Source: Chitinophaga dinghuensis (GTDB lineage Bacteria; Bacteroidota; Bacteroidia; Chitinophagales; Chitinophagaceae). From it: a stretch of 64,000 bases of DNA. Below are positions 25,665 to 32,760 of the stretch, piece after piece. Under the pieces are notes generated by a model, which had not been told where the DNA came from, ran no database searches, and saw only the letters and a program-made list of their open reading frames with translations. The number at the start of each line of letters is the position of its first letter. Position 1 is the stretch's first letter. A program made the position numbers and the translations under genes. The stretch covers positions 620,001 to 684,000 of the forward strand of contig NZ_QLMA01000002.1 of the NCBI RefSeq assembly GCF_003259435.1, read 5' to 3'.

Positions 25665-25989
25665 AACTAGGATGTGGGGTGATGAGATGAATTTGTGACT
25701 TCTTACCAAACTGCTGACGGGTGAAGGCGTCAAACTCCGTCTGCAAGGTGTCTAAAAATTCCATTCCTACTATTTCAATCATGGATGCATCAGAATTGCT
25801 TAAGGCATATCTGACTATTTCCCCATTGGAATCATACCGGTTCCTTGACCGTATCATTCTGTAGAAAGTAGGTATGCTCCACTGGCATTCCTGGCATAGT
25901 CGTTCCCGGAATTGAATAGGAAGATCAGCAAAGGCTTTGTGTATCTGTTGAAGGTAGTTGCCCTTCTGGGCATCTGGTGTGTTTTGCAT
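25624..25989 (-). CDS. unknown element protein divergent from the XRE regulator
   Basis: A 121-residue soluble protein beginning MQNTPDAQKGNYLQQIHKAF and containing a helical stretch with FRERLCQECQWSIPTFYRMIRSRN, which could be a helix-turn-helix-like region. A perfect TAnnTTTG element (TACTTTTG, minus strand, 26026-26033) lies 37 bases upstream. It is divergent from the XRE gene across a 24-bp palindrome, so it is probably under XRE control. No family recognised. Confidence 0.6.
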   Translation of the reverse strand: MQNTPDAQKGNYLQQIHKAFADLPIQFRERLCQECQWSIPTFYRMIRSRNRYDSNGEIVRYALSNSDASMIEIVGMEFLDTLQTEFDAFTRQQFGKKSQIHLITPHPSYEPAPNDGNPAES

Positions 25990-26025
25990 TGAACATGATT
26001 TTAGTTCAGAATATTTATTTCAGAT

Positions 26026-26033
26026 CAAAAGTA
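26026..26033 (-). promoter_or_regulatory. -7 promoter element of the leftward operator-controlled gene
   Basis: TACTTTTG on the minus strand matches TAnnTTTG. The -33 region, about 19 bases further upstream, falls inside the palindrome at 26047-26070. Confidence 0.5.
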
Positions 26034-26046
26034 ATAATAATTTCTT

Positions 26047-26070
26047 AAAACGGACATATATGTCCGTTTT
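26047..26070. promoter_or_regulatory. perfect 24-bp palindrome, likely XRE operator
   Basis: AAAACGGACATA is followed directly by its exact reverse complement. It lies between the divergent genes at 25989 and 26102 and overlaps the expected -33 regions of both, which is the layout of a phage-type repressor operator. Confidence 0.75.
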
Positions 26071-26101
26071 TGAAGCGTGGTTGATCGTCAGTTTTGTAAG
26101 T

Positions 26102-26323
26102 ATGAACTTCAATGACACTGATTATATTAAGGCTTGGGGAGCGAACCTGAGAACCATACGTAAGAAGCAGAAAATGACAATTCTGGAACTCGCTGTAGCA
26201 ATGGAAGTAGATGAGAAGCAAATACGTAGAATTGAAAAGGGAGAGGTTAACACTTCATTGGGAATGATCCGGGCAATATCCATTGCTTTAGGAATTGAAC
26301 CAGGGGAGCTATTTAAGTTCTAA
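26102..26323 (+). CDS. XRE-family helix-turn-helix regulator of the element
   Basis: A 73-residue protein from the Met at 26102: LRTIRKKQKMTILELAVAMEVDEKQIRRIEKG is a canonical Cro/C1-type HTH, ending LGIEPGELFKF. The open frame continues upstream to 25958 but runs through the palindrome and is unlikely to be translated. A CAGTTTTG element (one mismatch to TAnnTTTG) ends six bases before the ATG, so the mRNA may be nearly leaderless. It is likely the master repressor of the element. Confidence 0.82.
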   Translation: MNFNDTDYIKAWGANLRTIRKKQKMTILELAVAMEVDEKQIRRIEKGEVNTSLGMIRAISIALGIEPGELFKF

Positions 26324-26430
26324 TTATCACGCATATAAAGACCGTCAAAAAACCTTCCTATGTGTATCATTTTGATGTCCATTAAATCAATGCTTGATAA
26401 GTATATCTCTTTGCCTTTAGGCTCCGTTTT

Positions 26431-27705
26431 TTAAGCCTCATATACCCTCAAAAGGGCATTGGTCGCACCCACGCGACCTATTTTAAACCCATTCCCCCAC
26501 ATCTCCTTTATGGAATCTGTTAACTCCCCGGTATAAAATTCCCCTTGCTCATCAACAATTACATCACAATAACCACCCTTTTCAAGTTCGAATGTAGGTA
26601 TCTGGAGGCCCTTAGTGTAACTGCCCGGACAGGAAACAGTTATCAGCGATTTGACATGAAAGATTTTATTATTGATACTGATTTTCAGGAAATTTTCAGC
26701 ACCAGTGTTGAAAGAGGAAAATCGGTAGCGTGTCAGGAAATCCCGTAAGTCCAGCCCCTGCCGCCGTTCTTCTTCAGTTGCGTTCTTTTCCAACAGGTCC
26801 GAAACCTGAATAAACATGAAATCTGAAAGCTTTTTCGCGACATGTTCCCACTTGGCATAAGCATTCCCGTTTTGCGAGAGATCAGGGAATAATACTACTT
26901 TTCTGCCCTTCAATGCGGTTGCCCTTTCAACTGAAAGGTAAGACAGACTACCAGTGGCCAACCAGATAAATTCTGGCATATATACGCTGGCAACGATGGC
27001 TGTTGCTGGTGCTTCCACTAGGGCAACCGGTTTTACAGTATTCTCTTTTAACAGATGCTCACCAAATAAACAGCTTACATAATTGCCCCCCTGCTGTAAA
27101 TAGTCAGTTAACCATGCTGGCAAATTTTCCTGTTTTTGCTCATGGGTATACTGTAATATGCTATGTATCCAGGTGGTGTGTGATTTGCCGGTGGCCGATT
27201 TTACTGTATGACCTGTAATATCAAACTGCTTTACCTGCCCAGCTCTGACCTTTCCGGTAATATCCATCCACCAAAAGACAGTGGCCCCCGGCCAACGGCT
27301 TCCAGAAGTTCCAATATGATAATGTTTGATAAGGTCATCGGTTATATCAGCACCGAACAGGTTATTTAAATACAGCGTGAATCGGTTGACGTTATAGCCT
27401 TGCTGGCTTTGTTCCAGTACTTCGATTGGTATATAACAAGCAGATGTTTTTGCACACTTTTTATGATGCTGGTAGGGCTTTGGCTGGCCGTACAGGCTGT
27501 TTTCCTCTTTTTTTACCTGTGCCATTGTGCCATAATTGGGTTTCTTAAAGTAGCTGCAATTTACTTCCCGATCACACCGACCATATTCACCAGGTAGCTT
27601 TTCATTATTCAGGTTATCAATGAACGGAACAAAGGTTTTCTTTCCACAGGCAGGACAGACGAGCTTTTTACTGCCTCTTTCTAAAGTATATCTGTAGGAA
27701 TGCAT
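26431..27705 (-). CDS. primase-like protein with zinc knuckle and TOPRIM-like fold (DUF6371 type)
   Basis: A 424-residue protein from the Met at 27705 (MHSYRYTLERGSKKLVC); the frame extends to 27795 without support. The N-terminus has CPACGKK and YGRCDREVNC, a zinc-ribbon as in DnaG-type primases. The central part VALVEAPATAIVASVYMPEF followed by LKGRKVVLFPDLSQNGNAYAKW has the Glu and Asp of a TOPRIM-like domain, used for primer synthesis. It sits directly downstream of the SF3 helicase gene; together they could replicate the excised element. Confidence 0.78.
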   Translation of the reverse strand: MHSYRYTLERGSKKLVCPACGKKTFVPFIDNLNNEKLPGEYGRCDREVNCSYFKKPNYGTMAQVKKEENSLYGQPKPYQHHKKCAKTSACYIPIEVLEQSQQGYNVNRFTLYLNNLFGADITDDLIKHYHIGTSGSRWPGATVFWWMDITGKVRAGQVKQFDITGHTVKSATGKSHTTWIHSILQYTHEQKQENLPAWLTDYLQQGGNYVSCLFGEHLLKENTVKPVALVEAPATAIVASVYMPEFIWLATGSLSYLSVERATALKGRKVVLFPDLSQNGNAYAKWEHVAKKLSDFMFIQVSDLLEKNATEEERRQGLDLRDFLTRYRFSSFNTGAENFLKISINNKIFHVKSLITVSCPGSYTKGLQIPTFELEKGGYCDVIVDEQGEFYTGELTDSIKEMWGNGFKIGRVGATNALLRVYEA

Positions 27706-27795
27706 GAAAAAAAGTCTTTTGTTAGCGTCTACACAACCTGCACTCCCTGCACTTTTGTGTAGAGTGTGCAGGTTGTGTAGGGCCGGGGAAAACAA

Positions 27796-29394
27796 TTATT
27801 TTTCAGTGTAAATCACCATGCCCGTATTTTTCCGCTCCATGGAAAATCCTTGCTGGCGCAGTCTTTCAGTAAAAGTTTTAGCAGAACAGGGGCGATAGCC
27901 ATTGTCCACAGCATAGATCCGGTATTCGGAAAACACTTGCTTGTGGGGGAGGTATTGGGTTAACGAAGTTTTGTAACCTTCATCTTCCAGGAACATAATT
28001 ACACTATCTGACTGCTTTCTGTATTCCTCTACTTTGATACGTGCTGCTTCGCAGTCAGAAAAGCGACGCTGGGTTAATAGCCGGTTTAGTCCTTCCTGCA
28101 CCCAGTTAAATACGCCCGAAAGCTCATTTTTGATGATTTTGTTGGATAGTTCCTTATCCTGCTGATCCTCCGGGATGGTAACGTCAAAGGGGATAATCAG
28201 GAAGCGCCGGAAAAAAGCCTGCGTGTGTTCTACTTCCCTGGGAAGCTCATTGCAATTGAAAATCAGTTTGGCGTATTGGGTCATGTTGAAAGCCTGCCCG
28301 TATGGTTGCCGAGCCTCCACCGGTTCCCCGGATGCCAGCTGTTTGAAAATAGAGGCTTCCAAGCTACCGTTTATCTCACTGGCATAATTTACTAGCTTAT
28401 TGGCCAGTTTGGCCCTGTAATAGCCTGTATTGTCGGTTAAACTCTGTAGAGAGTAACTACATACATTCTCAGGACCTAAAAGGGCGTTTACAATCTCAAA
28501 AAAGACAGATTTGCCATTGGCACCAGTACCGTATAGCAACAACGCTTTTTCAAGTTTTAAAATACCAGGATGTATAAACAGGTACCCCAGGTATTCCGCC
28601 AGTACCTGCTGGCGCTGTTTGTCTGGTAGAACAGTATTGAGATACTGAGTAAACAACGGTGCCTGTGCATCCTGATTATAGTCGAATGGTAGCTGATAAG
28701 TGATAAAGTCATCCCGGCTGAAACTATCCAGGCGCGTGCATTTTTCACCTATTTTATATGTGCCATTGTGCAAATTGACCAGGACAGTTTCGGTACTCCT
28801 TTTAGGTGTTGGCAGATATGCCAGGGCCAGGAATTGTTTGTAAAGGTGTTCCCTGAACTGATAATGCCGGCCGTTATACTTTTCAACTCCCATTTTTTCC
28901 GCTGCCTCTCCCAGGAAGGCTTTTAGTTCTTCTGCATCTAGTAAGCTCCAGTAGGCCCCGTTATAGACATAGATAAAATCATTGTTCTTGCACAGTCCCC
29001 AATTGTTTGCAGCCGCTAATCGCAATATTTCCTCAATACAGATTACAAGCAAGTGACGTTGCTTTAGGCGCTTGCGCTTAATCTCCTGGTTGATAACTCC
29101 CGCTCGGTCTGATTTTTCAGCGTTATCTGGGCTTTCCTGAAGCAGTGTAAGCTGCTGGCGCAGACTGGCTATTTCAGGAAAAGCTAATAGCTGAAAATCC
29201 AGTTTTTCAACTTTCTTCAGCAATTTTCCCAAGATGTCCTGGTGAGTCATGACGGAAAACGACTGCCGTAGCAGGTTGGAATGGTTCTGTATCGCTTCAA
29301 GTGTGATATCCCCTGTTTCAACCTTAGCAAAGCTTGGCAGGTTCTGGGCTACAAAATCCGGGTTAATAGTTGTTGCATTCTCTTTTTCCATCAT
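27796..29394 (-). CDS. SF3 helicase / phage-plasmid primase C-terminal (P4 type)
   Basis: A 532-residue protein. The N-terminal half resembles the D5_N domain (NNDFIYVYNGAYWSLLDAEELKAFLG), and the C-terminal half is an SF3 helicase with Walker A LLYGTGANGKSVFFE at about residue 300, Walker B region LANKLVNYASEI, sensor-1 KLIFNCNELPREVEHTQAFFRRFLIIPF, and a winged tail (FMERLRQQGF-like). Phage P4 alpha and plasmid primases share this module. The start codon overlaps the stop of the excisionase-like gene by 4 bases. Confidence 0.88.
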   Translation of the reverse strand: MMEKENATTINPDFVAQNLPSFAKVETGDITLEAIQNHSNLLRQSFSVMTHQDILGKLLKKVEKLDFQLLAFPEIASLRQQLTLLQESPDNAEKSDRAGVINQEIKRKRLKQRHLLVICIEEILRLAAANNWGLCKNNDFIYVYNGAYWSLLDAEELKAFLGEAAEKMGVEKYNGRHYQFREHLYKQFLALAYLPTPKRSTETVLVNLHNGTYKIGEKCTRLDSFSRDDFITYQLPFDYNQDAQAPLFTQYLNTVLPDKQRQQVLAEYLGYLFIHPGILKLEKALLLYGTGANGKSVFFEIVNALLGPENVCSYSLQSLTDNTGYYRAKLANKLVNYASEINGSLEASIFKQLASGEPVEARQPYGQAFNMTQYAKLIFNCNELPREVEHTQAFFRRFLIIPFDVTIPEDQQDKELSNKIIKNELSGVFNWVQEGLNRLLTQRRFSDCEAARIKVEEYRKQSDSVIMFLEDEGYKTSLTQYLPHKQVFSEYRIYAVDNGYRPCSAKTFTERLRQQGFSMERKNTGMVIYTEK

Positions 29395-29699
29395 TGCAAC
29401 CTCCTTAGATATTTAGCTACCTGTATCTGCTTTAAGGAATCAATTATCTCGGTGCGTTTATACCTAACCCTGGTGCCTATACGATAGCCGGTTACTTTCC
29501 CGGTTTTGGTAAATTCCAGTAGAGTAGGTAAGGAGATCCCCAGAAGGGCGGCAGCCTCTTTCCTGGTAATCAATTCGTCATTGATTTTAGTGATTGCGGC
29601 CTGTTCCAGGTGTCGGGAAAGTTCACAGGTTACAGTTTCCGCTATCATCAACCGTAGTTGTTCCAATGGGATTGGAGTTAACACAAAGTCATTTTTCAT
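29391..29699 (-). CDS. excisionase-like helix-turn-helix protein
   Basis: A 102-residue protein from the Met at 29699 (MKNDFVLTPIPLEQL). The second half reads ELITRKEAAALLGISLPTLLEFTKTGKVTGYRIGTRVRYKRTEI, the MerR/AlpA/Xis-type winged helix of the HTH_17 family common in element-borne excisionases and directionality factors. It lies first in the likely replication operon and overlaps the helicase gene by 4 bases, so it may couple excision with replication. Confidence 0.82.
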   Translation of the reverse strand: MKNDFVLTPIPLEQLRLMIAETVTCELSRHLEQAAITKINDELITRKEAAALLGISLPTLLEFTKTGKVTGYRIGTRVRYKRTEIIDSLKQIQVAKYLRRLQ

Positions 29700-29869
29700 T
29701 GTACACTGTTCTATTAGTTCAGTGCAAAGGAACAAATGAAGGAAAGGGGAGTCAATTACGGTAACTAGTTTGTAACTATTTATCGTTTAAATGATCTCTA
29801 ATTATCGATGCAGATGTTATAGAATTGTAAATGTTGAGTACGAAATAATATTTCTAGCGTCATTTTGAT

Positions 29870-30100
29870 ATGAAAAAGTTCCCATTGTACTTTGTTACGC
29901 AATCTGGCACAAGATGCCTTACATTCTTGGCTGAGGAAAGCCAATACCATTTAGTAATAAATCATAAAGATGGTACTATTGAGAAAATGACATTCTATGA
30001 TGGTACACCAATGTTTTCAAGTAGGATATGGCCTTTAAAAGTATCAACTCAAATGCACGAAGCATTAAGTACACTTTTTTGGATATTACTACAAGAATGA
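29870..30100 (+). CDS. small unknown protein of the element
   Basis: A 76-residue protein, MKKFPLYFVTQSGTRCLTFL at the start, ending FWILLQE, with no signal or membrane helix clear enough to call. It is the only plus-strand gene in the central part of the element and has a stem-loop 12 bases after its stop. No family recognised. Confidence 0.5.
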   Translation: MKKFPLYFVTQSGTRCLTFLAEESQYHLVINHKDGTIEKMTFYDGTPMFSSRIWPLKVSTQMHEALSTLFWILLQE

Positions 30101-30111
30101 TTTAACTATGT

Positions 30112-30145
30112 CTCATCCGGTAGGGAGAAACTACTGCCGGATGAG
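30112..30145. terminator. stem-loop between convergent genes
   Basis: CTCATCCGG and CCGGATGAG form a 9-bp stem (30112-30120 and 30137-30145), and TAG / CTA pairs inside it. It lies between the gene at 29870 and the convergent gene at 30148. The T-run is weak on both strands. Confidence 0.55.
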
Positions 30146-30147
30146 TC

Positions 30148-31041
30148 CTAGTTTATGTTTGGGTTTATTGAATCGAAATTTCGTTTATATCGCTTGCTAT
30201 AAATCTTATATTCTCGTTCGCTAGGTTTTAAGTACTGTAACAAGCTACTTGCTGTATCTGTACTAGGGTTTACCTGGGTTCCTGATAAATCAATGATAGA
30301 TAGAATTGCATTTACTGTGGTAGTTAGTTCTCCAGGGGGGATTGGTGCTATCCACCCTTTTTGCTCCAGCTCAACTACTAGCTCTGCAAACTGTTTCAAA
30401 TTTCCTTCCCACTTCAATTTTCTGTTAGCAGGCTTTGGCGGTTGCCCTTTTGTAAGCTGCTGCTTATATAAATGCAATGGTACCGGGACAGGCCCATATT
30501 TACTTTCATCAAACAAGGCGCTGATATCCTCTATTTTCAGACTATATTCCTGGCGTATAATCTTCATGATGTCTTTCCTAAAGGATATTCCGCACTCAAG
30601 CATATAACCTGTTATCAGGATTACTTTTCCTATGTCGGAAAAGTCTTCATCCTCTGTGTTTTGCTTTTGCATATTTATGAACACATGACGTACATGCTTA
30701 TCAAAAGGGGCCCTAAGGTCTTTGCTAATAACATACAGAGGCCTAGTACAGCGTCTGAAATCGGTGTACAATTTTAGCAGGAGGAAAAGGAAATTCTGCA
30801 TATACTGGTCGCTGGTAGCATGCAGTAATTGGTAACGGATTTCCGTTTTTAATGGACCCAAGAGAGCTGAAAGGGTATCGATAAGGGTATGTAGATCAGC
30901 TCCAATTGTATACAGGTTGGAGGTTAATTCGTTATCATCAGGGGTGAAATTATTAATCTTTACTAATAGGCGTTCGCTGTATTCCTCCATTTCATTAATA
31001 CAGGCTTTAGCTTGTTCGAATATTTTCTCTATTTGCTCCAT
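30148..31041 (-). CDS. unknown element protein with RteC-like C-terminal segment
   Basis: A 297-residue protein, mainly helical at the N-terminus. The C-terminal third has LKWEGNLKQFAELVVELEQKGWIAP followed by a segment with LSIIDLSG and YLKPSEREYKIYSKRYKRNFDSI. This resembles the end of RteC-like proteins often found beside Bacteroidota mobile-element integrases. The match is by eye. It lies 84 bases downstream of the integrase gene and may regulate excision. Confidence 0.6.
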   Translation of the reverse strand: MEQIEKIFEQAKACINEMEEYSERLLVKINNFTPDDNELTSNLYTIGADLHTLIDTLSALLGPLKTEIRYQLLHATSDQYMQNFLFLLLKLYTDFRRCTRPLYVISKDLRAPFDKHVRHVFINMQKQNTEDEDFSDIGKVILITGYMLECGISFRKDIMKIIRQEYSLKIEDISALFDESKYGPVPVPLHLYKQQLTKGQPPKPANRKLKWEGNLKQFAELVVELEQKGWIAPIPPGELTTTVNAILSIIDLSGTQVNPSTDTASSLLQYLKPSEREYKIYSKRYKRNFDSINPNIN

Positions 31042-31089
31042 CTTAACTATAAGTTACACCCAGCCTACGCAATGTATATGCGTGCAAAG

Positions 31090-31118
31090 AAAAGCCCCGC
31101 CAAATAAAGCGGGGCTTG
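31090..31118 (-). terminator. intrinsic terminator of the integrase gene
   Basis: Stem AAGCCCCGC (31092-31100) and GCGGGGCTT (31109-31117), followed on the minus strand by TTTTC. It lies just after the integrase stop. Confidence 0.85.
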
Positions 31119-31124
31119 ATAAAA

Positions 31125-32399
31125 TTAGCTTTTGTGTCGTTTCTCCCAGTATTGCTTTAATAGCTGGGCATGCTCATTGGATGTGAGTTTGATATACCGC
31201 ATAAACGCCTTTTCTGTTTTGTGGCCAGTGATTGCCATAATTGTAAGTACGGGCGTTCCCGCTAGATACTCATTTGTAGCAAAGCTCCTGCGGGCTGTAT
31301 GGGAAGTTACCTGCTCCCATTTTTGTAAAGTGCAGGATGTGGTTTGCCCGGCTTTGGTGAAAGTTATTGTTACCGATGTTTGGAGCTGTTCAAGCTTATT
31401 GCAAACTTCTTTAATGTACTGGTTTAGTTTCTGGTTTGATAGTGATTTAGGTAGCTGCCTGTTATATTTGATCAGCAACCGCTGAATCACTGGATGAACA
31501 GGTATAACAACACGTCCTGAAGTCTTCGTTTGTTTGATGGAAAATAGATTATCCTGTATATGCTCCGCCGTTAGCCGGTTATAGTCTGAAAAACGTAACC
31601 CAGTATAACAACCAACCAAGAACAAATCCCGGGCGCGGTCTAATGAGGGGGTATCCGATAGATCCAGTTCAGCCAGGGCAGTAAGCTCCGCTGCATTCAG
31701 GTAAATGCTATCTGTTTCCTCATTGGGTTTAAAGAAGTAATCACTTTCAAAGGCATCACACACTTTAATGCCGTTAGTTTTAGCCTCCTGCATCACCGTT
31801 TTTATTCGCTTTATATGATCGCCGACTGTATTCAGGGAAAGCTTTTTGGTGTGGGTGAGATATGCTGTATACTCACTATGAAAACGAATATCAATTGTAT
31901 CAAAGTCAATTTTCCTTTTCGATACTTTTTGAAACTCTAACAGGTGATTATAAGTTGTCGAATACCCTTTATTAGTGTTGTGTACAGTGGTTTTCTTTGT
32001 CTTGGGGCTGATACGGGTTCCTTTCGTTGACCGTTCAATGAAATCATTGAAATAGGATAGGAAGGTTGGGCGAACAGCAGTTACTTTTCCCGTAGCAATA
32101 TCCAGTAATCCTTTTAACTGTTCTGGCGTGGGGATGCTATTTTCATTATCATTTCGATAGCGCCGGTAGGTGGTACGGATGGTATGTTCTAGGGTATCTA
32201 AACGAGTGTTAAATTCAAAATGGTCTGGGTAATCCTTATTTGTTTTATGTGCCCGCTGGTTGATTTTATTCCAGAATATACAAGGGATTTTTTCAGATAG
32301 GTAATAGCGGAGGATGCGCCCGTCATAGCAGATTTTTGCGAAAAGTGTACTGCTTTCCGCCTGCGGTCTTTTCAAATAAAAACTTACTTCCATTGTCAC
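31125..32399 (-). CDS. int: tyrosine recombinase (integrase) with SAM-like core-binding domain
   Basis: A 424-residue protein of the Bacteroidota integrase type. Arm/N-terminal domain (FYLKRPQAESSTLFAKICYDG), SAM-like domain in the middle (SYFNDFIERSTKGTRI...), catalytic domain at about residues 225-424 with Arg in TGLRFSDYNRL, Lys region KTSGRVVIPV, HxxR in SHTARRSFATN, and TGHKTEKAFMRYIK with the nucleophilic Tyr. It lies 233 bases from tRNA-Arg and catalyses insertion and excision at that tRNA. The start could be two codons later. Confidence 0.95.
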   Translation of the reverse strand: MTMEVSFYLKRPQAESSTLFAKICYDGRILRYYLSEKIPCIFWNKINQRAHKTNKDYPDHFEFNTRLDTLEHTIRTTYRRYRNDNENSIPTPEQLKGLLDIATGKVTAVRPTFLSYFNDFIERSTKGTRISPKTKKTTVHNTNKGYSTTYNHLLEFQKVSKRKIDFDTIDIRFHSEYTAYLTHTKKLSLNTVGDHIKRIKTVMQEAKTNGIKVCDAFESDYFFKPNEETDSIYLNAAELTALAELDLSDTPSLDRARDLFLVGCYTGLRFSDYNRLTAEHIQDNLFSIKQTKTSGRVVIPVHPVIQRLLIKYNRQLPKSLSNQKLNQYIKEVCNKLEQLQTSVTITFTKAGQTTSCTLQKWEQVTSHTARRSFATNEYLAGTPVLTIMAITGHKTEKAFMRYIKLTSNEHAQLLKQYWEKRHKS

Positions 32400-32473
32400 T
32401 GTGCATTTAGAGTTAACAATGTTTCAGTAAGCGCATGGGCATAGTTTGCAGTTACTTCCCCGAATCCAAAAAT

Positions 32474-32514
32474 GTGGGGACAGTCTTGGGGACAGTTGGG
32501 GACTGTTTTGGGGC
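32474..32514. repeat. phased TTTTGGGGA direct repeats, right att arm
   Basis: G-runs at 32476, 32488, 32498 and 32510, spaced 12, 10 and 12 bases. Each is offset by exactly 7332 bases from the array at 25144-25181, the same offset as the att repeats. They lie between att and the integrase start codon. Confidence 0.65.
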
Positions 32515-32543
32515 CAGTTTTTGTTTGTCTGGTTTTACTAGTC

Positions 32544-32647
32544 TTAATCTCTCTTTCCTCTGAAACCCACGTCCCTAAACGAAATTCGCCTGAATCTAGC
32601 AAAGCTAAATTCAGGCGAAATAATATTTTAGTAGCCCGGACAAGAAT
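32544..32647. repeat. 104-bp direct repeat, right attachment site
   Basis: Matches 25212-25315 with two mismatches. It includes the 3' part of the intact tRNA-Arg gene and a tRNA-terminator hairpin. The tRNA stays whole on this side, as expected for integration into a tRNA 3' end. Confidence 0.9.
32585..32619 (-). terminator. tRNA-Arg terminator hairpin inside the att repeat
   Basis: Perfect 11-bp stem TTCGCCTGAAT / ATTCAGGCGAA (32585-32595 and 32609-32619), with an inner 4-bp stem TAGC / GCTA, followed on the minus strand by TTTCGTTT. It starts 13 bases after the tRNA 3' end. The left repeat carries the same hairpin. Confidence 0.75.
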
Positions 32648-32703
32648 CGAACTTGTATCTAAAGTTTAGGAAACTTCTATTCTATCCATTGAACTACCGG
32701 GCC
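32632..32703 (-). tRNA. tRNA-Arg (anticodon CCT)
   Basis: A 72-nt cloverleaf on the minus strand. The acceptor stem is GGCCCGG with CCGGGCT; the D-stem GTTC pairs with GAAT; the anticodon stem GAAGT pairs with ACTTT around the loop TTCCTAA (CCT, reads AGG); the T-arm is ACAAG TTCGATT CTTGT. CCA is not encoded. It is the integration site of the neighbouring element. Confidence 0.95.
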
Positions 32704-32707
32704 TTAT

Positions 32708-32730
32708 CCAATCCCGTTTTTCAGGATTGG
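32708..32730 (-). terminator. weak stem-loop between acyl-CoA synthetase gene and tRNA
   Basis: CCAATCC and GGATTGG (32708-32714 and 32724-32730) can pair. There is no clear T-run on the minus strand, so it may be a processing hairpin or a weak terminator. Confidence 0.4.
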
Positions 32731-32760
32731 GTGGCAAAAGTAAGGTATTTATATTAATTT

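Larger units (their letters stand above)
25213..32647. mobile_element. 7.3-kb integrative element at tRNA-Arg(CCT), P4-satellite-like
   Basis: Bounded by 104-bp direct repeats, with a tyrosine recombinase next to the intact tRNA-Arg. Gene content from right to left: integrase, an RteC-like unknown, a small plus-strand gene, an excisionase-like protein, an SF3 helicase of the phage/plasmid primase family, a TOPRIM-like primase partner, an XRE regulator with a palindromic operator, and two small unknowns. Replication and integration genes are present; capsid, tail, packaging, relaxase and coupling-protein genes are not seen. This pattern fits a satellite or a small mobilisable island that uses a helper. 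Confidence 0.85.

Noticed and set aside
25958..26101. Longer start for the XRE gene (Met at 25958 or 26060)
   Set aside because: The extra codons run through the perfect palindrome and promoter elements; the Met at 26102 directly opens the HTH protein.
32396..32602. Open frame overlapping the integrase start (68 codons), and a similar one at 25049-25330
   Set aside because: Both run through the att repeat and TTTTGGGGA array; their resemblance to each other follows from the DNA repeat. The right one would need a TTG start. I treat the DNA as attachment sequence rather than a gene.
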